64,000 nucleotides of DNA, taken from Theristus sp. LFF4_11. Taxonomy: Eukaryota; Nematoda; Chromadorea; Monhysterida; Xyalidae. Positions 21,903 to 34,300 of this stretch are shown one piece after another. The DNA is taken from positions 1-64,000 of the forward strand of contig JASANC010000316.1 of assembly GCA_030248135.1 (NCBI GenBank), in the 5' to 3' direction. Each line of letters starts with the position of its first letter. Position 1 is the stretch's first letter. A program made the position numbers and the translations under genes. The notes beneath the pieces are model-generated. The model saw only the letters and a program-made list of their open reading frames with translations, was not told the DNA's origin and ran no database searches.

Positions 21903-24900
21903 AAGTTTAGGCGTTTTGTCGAGATGACCACCCATTGAAACATTCACTGAAATGCCGATCAATTTAACGTTTTCTTGTCAATTATTTCGCTCGGCTCTGT
22001 GAACCGCGTTATTCTTCCGCCCCGCTCATTTTGAAAATCGTATTTTATTTGAGAAAATCAAAACATATAATTGTCGTTCGCAAAATGCCTTTGAATTATC
22101 AAGCACCCGCTATACCGCAGGAAAAGGGACGATGATATGACACATTACACAAACAGTCAATGTTGTTAGTTGGCAGGTTAGATATAATCCGTGTGGCCAC
22201 ACTCAAATCTATTGAACATAAACTGTAAAACTATTACTTCCACATTTTCTGGAGGTCCACGCGAGACTCTTTCAAAACACCAAATCACACTGGTGATAGC
22301 GAATGCAGTTGTAATTGTGACGCGAAAAACGGGAGAACGGATCACTGTACAGTCGTGTGTGGTCGTAGCGTGGTGTGTAAGTCGGAAACCGGATGGACCA
22401 ACGCGCAGCTTTGAAAATGATGCTGAGAAAAACTGTACACGCAGTGGCTTTCAATGAATGTGTTGTTATCATTGTGCGTCCAGATATCCGACGAATTTTC
22501 TCCTTCGTACTCCGCGTTTTCGCGCAACTCAATTGCGCAGCGTACACTTGTTCTGTTTACCGATCTACTTGAAATGGCGCGCGCGCTTGTAGCGCGCAAC
22601 ACGCCTGTGCGATTTTGCGGGAGGGTCTTTAGTCCGCCCCGCAAGCGTATTGGAGTTTGGCGATGTGGACGTTCGCTTTTCAGGGCGAGGAACTTACTGT
22701 CAAGATTTTTTTGTTGTTTTCAAATTTCGGAAGAACTGCAAGCTCGAAATGTCGCTCGCTTTTTCATGATTGGTCCGGTTACACATTGGTTCAAGATCGA
22801 ATTCCTCAATGGAACAGCGCTTTTTCAAATCCTGGGACTTTCGACCGTTTGGTTGCTTCGTTGAGCGTCTGAGGTGCAACATTACGGCTTTCGTTGCGCG
22901 TACAAAAATAAATAAAAACTGTATAAGACACAACTGAACAGGCATCGGGGAACAGAATAGACGGAGCGGGCGAACTTTATTATTCGGATATATTCGAGTT
23001 GACGAAAAGCTGTGTACAATTTTACAAGCAGTGGTGGTGTACAAGTGCAGAAATGTAATATGGTGAACACACGGTGTGTGTTTGGTGGGCGACGTTTTGT
23101 TTACTGTTTTCATCATACTCTGTGACTGGGGGAGTTTTGTTGTGCAAGACAAGCAAACTGGGTGGTTGGTGGATATCGTTTGAACTCTGTATTCCGTGCT
23201 TTGAAAGCCGATAAATTTGAACTGACCAATCAGTATGACCGGTCAAAAAAAGCAGCCAATCAGCTTTTGAATAGACAGAAGGGCACCGATTTGGTCAAAA
23301 AGGACCAAAACCTCATCCAGTCTGTCAAATTTCCCTACAGTTTCAGTAATGTGCGAAAGTTTTTTTTGACTGTGTACCACAGTTTTTCTCGAATATACTT
23401 GCATTTGAATGCTATATTTGCTGCACATCTTGTGACAAACTCAATGGGCGTTTCTGCCAAGCGGTGTCAAGTGAAAATAGTTGCGAACGTTTTGAAGGTG
23501 AAGCTGTTCAAAGAATCCCTTCAAGTGCAAGCGGAATTCTAAACGCGGTTTTTTATTTGTTATCGTTTTATCTTTCAAGTTTCTTTTGGGTGTCTGGCTG
23601 GATGTCAATGGTGCAATACATTTCATGTAAAAACGTTGAAAAATTTTCCAAATATGTTTCACGTGCACAGTTTTTTAATGCTGTCTCTTTAATTCAGTCT
23701 CTAAGCCTCAATTAGCCAACAGGCCGTGTCCCGCGTCGTGTCCTGTCCCGCTGCGATGTCTCGAAAATACTTATTTATTTTAATTCATTTTCCGGGACAG
23801 GACACGACGCGGGTCACGGACACGTCTCGAGACACGCCGCGGAACACGAAGTACGGACATCTTTGTATTGGCGTGTGTGGTTTCATTCGTATACTACCGT
23901 TTCTTACCAAAGAAAAATATTTCAATTATTAAAAACTAACCAAAGTGATCCCTCCGCAGTCGACCAGTGCCTGACACCACTAAATATTTATCGAGCTGAA
24001 AACGCAGCTCTTACCAAAATTGTACCTCTACTGCCCTGCCTCTCACGTGTGCAGTTTCGAATCTCCAGTTGGGATTGTTTGCATTTTTATATTGAGAGAG
24101 AATAAATATGAAACAAATACGATCATATACATAACGCGAGCTATACAGGCACCAAATTCGGCAAATGTATTGATGTTCAAATACGAATGTAAATAATATG
24201 CTGTGTTATGCTTTACATTTGGTTCGAATGGATCGGACCTCCATAAGCTTTTTGTTCTAAACATTTGAACGCACACACGCATCTGTGGCAATGTTGTTAA
24301 TCAGCTGCGTTATTCAATTTTCAATGCACGTTTTGCGTTTCTTTTTAAACTTTTTTTTATAATTGTCTAAATCAACATGTTTGTTAAATCAATCAGCTAA
24401 TAAAACTATTCAAATGATCTTTGCTTTGCTTTTCTATGACAAAATCTGCATACAGTGTGAAACTTTTGGCACGCCTGTACAATATAAAGACAAATTGGAA
24501 AATAAGAAGTGAATTCTATTTGTTATTTCTGTTCAAACAATCAATCGAACACAGAAAAAGCTTTTTTCATCATTCAAAAAATCATCCAAAATAATCATTC
24601 AAAACGATTTTTCCAAAAGCCAAGAAAAGACTCCTTTTCAGCGAAAAGTCACTCGAGCGCAAAGGGTCAGCAAAAGGACGGTTTTTGTATGTCTGATAAC
24701 TCCATTTTTTTGTTTACTTTTTCGGCCAAAGAACTGCGCGCAAAACTTGCATTTTTTAGCGATTCAAAGCACTAAATCCCCATATGCTTTTCCGCGCCAC
24801 GCGTTTCGTCAAAAAATGGCTTTCATTGAAGGAAAAAAACGTTGTTGGGCTTCAAAAATGTGCGTTTTTTTATTTACTCACCCGATTGACGCCTCCAAAC

Positions 24901-25385
24901 CTGAAACTACAGTATACTGTACAATGACTACTTTTTCGAGCATCAAGCTGATTGGCTGCCTTTATGAGCAGAGAACACATGTTGCATGATTATTGGTTGG
25001 TTTCGCATCCAACCAATCAGTGCTGCCGTTTACGTTTTCGTTATTTACATGTGTACAAGTGTAGTATCATTTTTATTCATTAGGATTTATTAATTTGATT
25101 GATTTATGGATTGCTGATGAATGTATTTGCACCTTTCAGACAAATTAAATAAATGATCATCGTTTTATCATGGAAGAAAAGAGAAGTATAAAGCGATAAT
25201 TATAAAAAACACATTTACTGCATTAACGAACGCTTTCCTGGGTGTCAGACAGTCATTTCGATTAGAAAGACACACTGAATTCAACACGAGAGACAACTAA
25301 AAGTGAACAACATTCACCGTTTGTCATAAATAACCGAACTTTTTTCGGTGTACACAGTGTTGTGCAGAAAAAACTGCCAAGGACA
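21903..25385. other. Intergenic region between METTL1 and the cadherin gene
   Basis: AT-rich with no supported exon. It contains a foldback made of GTGTCCCGCGTCGTGTCCTG (about 23726-23755) and its complement (about 23790-23815), related to a (TCTCG) simple repeat near 21341-21395. The cadherin promoter should lie in the last part. Confidence 0.4.
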
Positions 25386-28300
25386 ATGCGACAAACGGCG
25401 CTTTCCTCTGACGCTCATCTGAGGTTTCGTTTGAGCTCAACATGCCAACTATTGTTGCTGCTTGCATGTTGCATCCACGAATCAACACCGCAAGACGCTG
25501 TCAATAACAATCAACAGCCGCAGTCACCACCAAATCAACCAGCTGCCAGTCAATATCCCCCGGTTTTGCAAGTTTCTTCGTTGGTCGGTTATATCGACGA
25601 GAATGCGGACATCGGCACCCTGGTCAGGATACGACCGGGACAAGGCGGGACTGAGGCGCTTCGGGTGGTGCTCACGGACGATGATCTGGTGAGCGCGCAT
25701 GTAGATTTGAATTTTTGGAATGTTTTTTTCTGAAAATTGGTTTTATTTTAAAGTGGGCAATTCTTGAATTTCTCTTTCAACAAACGAAAACCTGAATCGT
25801 GTCTCCTGTCAACGGCGCACCGAACAGCTCAAATCAAAACGGAACTGTTCAGTTTTTTCGCATCAATTTTTTCAGACACGCACCATTCAGCTTCACTATA
25901 TTGCTCTTTCCCCTTGCCGCTAGGGCAATCAATCACTGCAGGACTGGAAAACAAAGCGCTGTACAGTTGGTATACCATGTGTCACTAACGTGTAACGTCA
26001 CGTGACGTAAAACAAAACAACAAAAAATCCAAATTATCAGCGCCCGGGCGCCTCGAGCGTGATCTACCAGTACCGACTGACCGGCACCGGCGCCACGGTG
26101 TTCGGAATCGATCGCCGAGGTCAGGTGTACTTGAACGTGCCGAACTTGGACGCCGATCCGCCTAATCCGACGCAGTACGATTTGACGGTGCGTTATGAGC
26201 CACTGACAAAACGAAACGAAATGAGTGTGACTTTTTCGGTAGCACAAAGCAAAAAATAGTGTTCACCGTAGAGAAACACTGTAAAAACCGGGCTACTAAA
26301 ACAGCTACTGAACAGGTGAACGCGATTTCAGTGTAGCACCCCCGTTTTAGAGGCCATTTCAACAGGCCACATTTTCCAGAGTGCAAAACAACTGAAAAGA
26401 AGCGGGAGCGCTGTTCAGATTCGTTTTGGTGGTCGTCAGGTGTATTTCTCATTCATGCGCACCAAATCAACAACTCCACCAAATTTTAATAAAACAACAC
26501 CAAAACCGTGCACAGGTGGAGGCGCGCGAGACGAACACAATTCCGACGCGATCCAGCCAGCCAATCAGCTTGTCGATCAACGTCGTCGACGTGAACGACA
26601 ATGCGCCCGCGTTCGATTCGTCCGTATACAGCGCTGACGTCGCCGCCAGTGGTCGACCGCGACAAGTCATTCAGGTATTGTGGATTTATTCAAACGTGTT
26701 CGGACTAAAATGACGTCATTTCTTTTGAAAACACCCGTTTGTCAAAGTACAGGCACTAAAAATTTCAGTTTGGTGTGACTGATTCGACATTCACCATTTG
26801 TTTATGAGAAGAAATCGGCTAAACGGAAAGTCTGGTTTGCTGTTAACGACAAGCGCATGTTTTGCGGTACATGACGTCATTTCAGTGGGACACGTTTAAA
26901 AAAATAGGTCATACAATGAGATCTGCATAGTGTGTACAGTCGAACTCAATAAACATATCCAGCTAGCTGATTGGTTATTGGTGATCACGTGCATGCGTGC
27001 ATTCTGTGCGGTGGAGCAGCGGAGTTTCGTAATGCATCGAAGCACGCATCACGATCGCCAACCAATCAGCTACGTTGGATATGTTATTGAGTTTAGACTG
27101 AAAACTGTAAAATTATGTAGCTCAACAGGCACAGAATGCTCAAGACTCTGTAGAGCTGCTGCTGGTTTTGTAGTTCGTGCGTTTTGCGTTGATGAAACTG
27201 AAACACTTCCTGCGTTTTCTTGTTGGTCGTGTTCGTGGCGTAAATTACAACAGTACCGAAAAACCAGACAAAATCAAAATCAACAGAGATTACAATGTAT
27301 AGCTGGCAAATAATAACAATTTTTACCTTTATATTTGTTTATTTGTTAGAAAGCGCTGCTCGTTGTTGGTGCGTCCGAACGTTTCAAAACAACAGACTGA
27401 TGACCAGAAGCCTCATGGCAATGGCAACATTGATTGGCAATCAATATTTTGCTGACTTTCCAGCTGCAAGCCGTCGACAATGACCGGTCCTCGTTCGGTC
27501 GTCTCACGTATCGCATCAGCTCGGTCACCAACGGCGGCGAGAATTCGTTCATTTACAATGAGACGGACAACGCGATCTGGGCGTTTGGCAATCTCGTGCC
27601 AGGCGAACAATATCAGGTACAATGTACTACTGGTGTGCACGCTAGTTTTGGAAGGTGCTGAAAAGACAGTGGAAATTGGCAGCGCATGGGATTTTCGGGC
27701 GATCCAGTCCCGTGCATTCGGACACTTTTTTGACAGAAAAACTTGATGGCGACCGCATTTGTAGCTGAATATATTGCTTCTTGCATCCGATCTCGTTCAT
27801 TCTTCTTCTGCGAGCTCTGCAATCTGCCCAAAATAAGTGACATGTTTAAACAAACATGCTATAGCTAATACCAAACATGCTCCAAAGCCTGTTCCATAAA
27901 ATCGCAGACTGAAAAACAGTTTTTCTCCAATTTCCGATCGTTCTCGACGCGACCGACGGCGGTGGGTTGACTGGTCAAACGGTGATCACGGTCAGGTCGC
28001 TGGACAGTTACCAACCGCAGTTTCCACCGACGACGTCACTTGTGCCGCCGACGTTCCCGCCAAACCGGGTCGACCCGTCCGGCGGTAGGCTGCAAGAGTT
28101 CGCCGCAACAGTCAATGAGAACACCGCACCGAATACGGTCGTTGTGTCGTTGGGGGTACGGTTTTAGTCTTTTTTCGATTGAAATCGCTTTTCAAGTAAA
28201 CGTTAGGCTATTTTGGGACATACCTGACTGGGGTTTGGACTGGAATTTTTCGAATTATTGTCGTTTGTCGAACAGCTGTCATCTGTCGTTTTTTGTGCCT

Positions 28301-31300
28301 GCTCTTTCAGGGCGGCTTTCCGCCGAATACGGTACGTTATTCGATCATTGCTGGGAACGAGGAGGGCCGATTTCGGATCAACACGCAATCGTGAGTAGAA
28401 TAATCACCCATTTTTACGACAACTTTTTCAGTAATAATTGCGAAAAATGTCTGTTTTAACTTTAAAACTGTTCGAATCTCCAGTGAACAATCCGACTCCT
28501 AAAAAAACTGATTGGAGGTAATCACAAGACTTTCAAAATGTCTCGTTTCAAAAGTTTAGCTCTGCAACTGTTCACTAAAAAGGAGGCTGGTTCGGGACAT
28601 TCTAAAGTGATTGATAGCACTGTAGTTCCAACTTCGAAAGCCCCGCCTTCCCAAGCCACCACTGATTGATTGCAGCGGTGTCCTCTCGACGGTGTTACCG
28701 TTCGACCGCGAGACGAGCGCCTTCTACCGACTGGTGATCGAGGCGACACCGGTCGCTGGTGGCGCCCCGCAGCGCACCGCGGTCGTGGTCACGGTCGAGG
28801 ACGTGAACGACATGGCACCACGGTTCATTGGACCGAGCCCGATCACGTTCGAAGTGACCGCCGGACTGCCGAGCGAAGTCATTGGACGGCTGATTGTGAG
28901 TGGGGATTTCGCGGTGGTTCGGACGGGCTTGTGGCCTTTTGAACAACTACCGTACTGAGAGCCAGAGGGCACCGCGGTATGCGTCTATTGTACCTGGTGA
29001 AACCGCGAACAGTGAACTTCATGCATTTCTACGCAACATAAGTTCGACTCTGTTGCGAATGTCGGAACTTGAGCCGATGATTGTTTATCTGAAAACGTCT
29101 GCTGCTTAATTTTCTAAAATTTTAAGCCAAACTACTACATAGATATATGTATTTGTATTCCTGAAGCTCTAAACTAAACGCCTAGAACGAGATTCTCAAA
29201 ATTGCGTTTTAGTTTACGCTATCTGATGGGCAATTTGTGCAGTAAATTTAAAGACAAAACTGATCAGAAGGTTTTGCGCAAAATGAAATTGTTTTAAATC
29301 CATAATTAAACATCGAATTTTTTTCGCGAAATAAAATAAAATGGAACACGCTTGGCTTTTTCAGTTGTGCGGTTTCTCCACACATCATTCAACATTACTC
29401 CGCTTTTTCGGTGCATTGCAATCCGTATCTTAGTTTTAAAATCTTTAAAACAAGACAACGTTTGTAGATGGCGACATAAAACATTATTGATTGATTCAAC
29501 GCATATAAAAACCGCATTTCAGCTCGAAGATCTCGACCAAGGCGAGAACGGTCGTGTCAGCTTAGAGATCGCCCCGCCCAACCCGCGCTTCCGCGTCGAG
29601 CAGTCCGGTGTGCTGCTGACCACCGACCCGCTGCCAAATGACCCGCCGGTTTGAGTTGATCTTTTTTTGCTTTATTCCACTGTTATAATTTTGGAAAACG
29701 ATAAACACTGACGATGATGTATATCTGCGGTGATTCACCCGATTTACTCATGATTAGTCTTCTTGTTCAGATCGCTATGTGCAACCAAGCATTGTCATTA
29801 ATTAGTTAAGGCATTCTGTTTACTTTGGCGAACTTTTGCCAAATTGACGCTTCGGGAGCAAATGTGAATCAAAATTATGTTAGATGTGCGTTTCGATTCG
29901 AAAACGAATGCTGAACTGGAGAAAATTTTATGCCAGATTACTGGTCTGTGAAATGCTTGTGTGTTTTTTCCACTACAGGTCTACCAAATCGTGGTGGTCG
30001 CACGTGACAACGGGCAACCGCCACTGGAGTCGTCAGCTGTCGTGCAGATTCACGTGCATCCGGCAGACGAGACGCGGTTCCCGCCATTTTTGCCGCCAAC
30101 CACCACGAACGTGTCACCGGTGGTGACGACTGGCGCTGCTGGTTATTATCTTTTCTTTAAGACCTGCGACTCAATGCGGTTGTGGACGTAAAAGGAAACT
30201 AATTTCAACTTGTATGTGGTAATTCAGAATTGCCTAAGTGACCCGGCCTCATTTAGAAGACTCGGATCCCTTTGCCAATTTTGAATTCCCGCGTCGTGCA
30301 TGAGACCCGTGCGTCGTGCTTACCCATCTATGCGCGCATGGAGACGCGGGACCAAAATAAAAGATATTAGTGTCGATATAGTCATGATGTGGTAAACTGG
30401 CTCTTTGCTTTTTTGTTTGCGTTTGGCAATTTTGAGTGACCAGTTTCAGGTCATTTGTTCGATCATTTTTCTTCGTACATCAATGTTGGACGGACACCAC
30501 AACTTTAAACAAATGGCCCACATAAACCTACCCATGAGGTCAAGCGGGACTGGCGGTTCTGAGACCGCGCGGTCTGGCGACCCGTCAAACTAAAACGAGT
30601 CGGGCTTACCAGAGTTTCTGCTTACCGACCGAAAAAAAACAGTGTCCGGCACTGACGGTGTCAGTTCGCGCGGAGCTCACAATAAACAAAAAAACTGACG
30701 CTACCCAACCAACCATTTTCAAAATAATGTACTCAAAATTCGCCATTTCTATTTTCAGCAACAGAGCAGTCGACGAGCGCCAGCATCACCAGCTCCCTCT
30801 CGACCACATCCAGCAGCACGTCGACGTCGACCTCAACGACCACCACGTCAACCGAGGCACAGCCACGTCGGCCGCCCATCTTTGTCCAGAACGAATTCAT
30901 CGTTGACATCGACGAGAACACGGCCGCCACGGACGTGCTGGCGTTAAGAGCACAGTACCCTGATGGTCAGGGTGGCCCGATCACGTACACGATGTTGGAT
31001 GGAGATCAGGAGTTGTTCAGGTTTGGTGGAATGGACCTGGTGGTGGCGGGATTCTTGGAATGGACCTGTTTTTAGCTAGGGCTTAACCAGAGAAGCGTAC
31101 AGAACGCCGTCCATCAGTTTTCTGTCATTAAGTGCTCATACACCCCTCGGCGGGGCTCGATTCCCCGAGCGCACAGACAATAGTCTAACGCACTACCACC
31201 AGGCCACGAGGGTGACCTGGCATGAAAACCGTGCTCTTTCGTTAGTGTTGATGCTTTGAAACAAACACACACGGTCCGTGATATTGGTAAGCAAAAACAC

Positions 31301-34300
31301 GGCAGTCACTGATGCGCTTGTGTTAAGAGCACACAGTACCCTGACGGTCAGGGTGGCCCGAGCACGTGCATCATGCTGGATGGCAATCAGGAGTTGTTCA
31401 GGTCTGAGAAAAGCTTAAAAAAGAGAGTTGATTTTAGCCTGAATCCCCGCACGGGCATGCTGAGCACCCTGCAACCGCTGGACGCTGAGACAGGCGAAAG
31501 TTATCAACTGATCATTTCCACCGTGGAAAACACCGAAGCCGCCCAGCCATTCCAACCTGAGAACGCCGCAGTGGTGCGCATCAACGTGGTGGTCAGTTCA
31601 CATTCCGCTTCGTTTGGTTTTTGGAGTCAGTCTGAATTACATCAATCAATGATGTTTCTTGTTCACAAAGCGAAAAATGTTTTCAATTCAAAAATCGTGG
31701 CGTTAAACGAAAAAGGCACCTTTTCATTAAGAACAATATGTATATGCTACTAAAACGGCTCTTTTTTTGTCGCGTTTCAACATCAATTCTCTGCCGTTTT
31801 CTCCTCTTTATGAACGTTTTTTAACACCTACACTAGTTTGTGGATAACATTCGGTCAGTCTGGCTGGAACGTCTGAAACTCGCGCGTTTGACTTTGATTA
31901 GTCATTATCACAGGACCTAAACGACTACATTCCAACGTTCACGTCAACGAATTACGAAATCACCGTCGCCGATTACACGCAGCCCGGCACGGCCGTCTTT
32001 CAGGTGGAGGCGACCGATCTCGATGTCACGGTTGGATATGGAACTTGTGCTTTTTTGAGATTTTGCAGAATTTTAGTGTTAAAATAGTTTCACCACTTAA
32101 TTCATGATTAACGTTTCGTTACGAGTTACTAGTACGTACACTAGGTAATCGTGGAATATTCCGTTCTCGAAACCACCTCTCACGAATTTCGTTTCGCTTT
32201 TTGAATGAAATCCTTCCAAGAAATTTTCAAAAAAAAAACCACAAAACCTTGTTCATTTGCGCAGCGCCAGAACAGCCAGATCCGCTATTCGCTCAGTGCT
32301 GACGGGCCGACGGCGCAGTACTTCCGAATCGACTCGGCAACTGGCATGATCAGCGTCATTGGCGACCTCAGTCGTGTCGCCGGACGTCAGTTGACGGTCA
32401 GTTGGTGGACAAATTACTGGAGTGATCCACGGCATTGATTGCGAAATAATTTCGGACGCTCTCTGATTTGCTTTTCAGATTCTGCAATTCAGACTTGGCA
32501 CGATTTTGTTAACGAATGATTTGCAAAAAAAGTTTTCACACATTTTTGGAAAGAGTTGCAAGGCGAAAGTTCAGCATCGGACAACACATTTCTCGATGCG
32601 GACAAGAAATCGGCATTGAATTACCATCAATTTACCTGCAGCTGTTTCTAAAAAAATACTGAACTTTCTACTTTCTGGAATATTCTACCGTAAAAAGTCG
32701 CGTCCGTGGCGTAGCCGTAGAACTTCGGCCAACAGTTCTGTAGGTACCGGGTTCGAACCTCGCTGTGGACAAGACATACTCGTGAAAAATTAGAGTGACC
32801 AACGAACATCTAATGGTCTATTCCCTCCTGAGCCGAGGGTAAAATTGGGCTCGGGGCAGTATTGCCCGTCTCCGCCGGAGTTTGGTACCTTCGGGTTTCC
32901 GGAACCGGCGCGCGTATAATTAAATAAATTAAAAAATTTAAAAAAAATCTTTTGTGCATGTCCGCAGTTGCTGGTCGAGGCGACCGACACGGGCGCATCG
33001 CCGCAGTCGAGTCGCGCCACGATTCTGGCGACCATCCAAGCAACGGAGACACCCGGACTGCCGCCCACAGAGGCGACCAGCGCGACGCCGGTGCCGCAGC
33101 AGATTCAGTTCTCGTTGCGCAATTTCACGTTTGTGGTTTTTTGTTTGTTTCTATGACTTTTTGGTGTTTAAAAAATTTGTTCTTGTCTTCGCAAAGAAAT
33201 GTACAATGCACTGAGAAAATGTTGACAGCGCTTGCACCGTGGGGTAAAATGTAATAATGGGACAAAATCGATCACTCCTGCGAAGAATTTCCCCTCGCTG
33301 TGCGTGTAAATGCATATTACGTTTCAGTAAGAAAGATTATCTATGATTTATCTCTGATTATCAGTTTATGTATTTCAGTCCGTACATACTCAGCCACCAG
33401 GGAACTGATTCTAGCGGAGATTTTTGTCTGCGAAACTTGATGGAAGCAAACAAAATCTCTTTAACGCCTGCCATTTTGTGTTTTTTCGTTTTTTCAGAGC
33501 CTCCATCTCAGAAGATCAACTGCCGCCGCACACGCTCCTGACGGTGCCCGTGCTAAATCAGCCGTTTGATCGGAACGCAGTCGGTTGTGCGATCATCAGT
33601 GGCAATTATGGAGGTAAATGTGGTAACTGCGGTAACTGTGGTAACTGCGGTAATTTCAAAAAATGTGGTGGATAATGCGGTCCGAATGAAAAGGTCCGAA
33701 ACGCTACAAAAACAGCGCTTGCAAAAAAAGTGGAATTTTGTGTGACAGCCTTATAAGTGTGAAGAGGTCTTATAAAGCGAAGATTAGGAATTCCGGGCCT
33801 GATAAACGGGGTGGGATTTCTATCAAATCAAAACTTTGAATTTTTTTGGTTTCCCGCCGTATGACAGTCCGCCCATTTTTGGATGGGATCTTATAAGTGG
33901 GGGGAACCTTATATGCAAGACTTTACGGTATTCAACCTTTCCTTGGTGACTGATATTCCCTCAATTTACCACTGCCAGCAAACTCGCTAAAACAGCGGAT
34001 AACTTTCAAAAGATCGCAGACGCACGTGTGTTTTCCAGACGCGTTCAGTCTCTCGTCCACCGTCGAAGGCAACTGCGCCTTGCGATCGCAGATTCAACTC
34101 GATCGAGAGTCGACCGAGCGTTACTTGCTGAATGTGACCGTGGCGGCGTTGGGCTTCGCCGATTACGCCACGATTACGGTGGTCATTCTGGACAGCAACG
34201 ACAACCGTCCGCAATTCATGTTTGTATAAGCGGTTGTTTTGAACGTGTCACACCGAAATGTCATGTACTGCGGAACGTGTGCTTGTCATGAGACCACAAC

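Noticed and set aside
22454..22864. 136-codon plus-strand ORF
   Set aside because: No family motif, contains a local GCGCGC palindrome, and no splice or start context; read as chance.
32702..32772. Functional tRNA gene
   Set aside because: The boxes are tRNA-like but the acceptor stem is poor, no T-run follows, and the sequence continues into a repeated SINE body.
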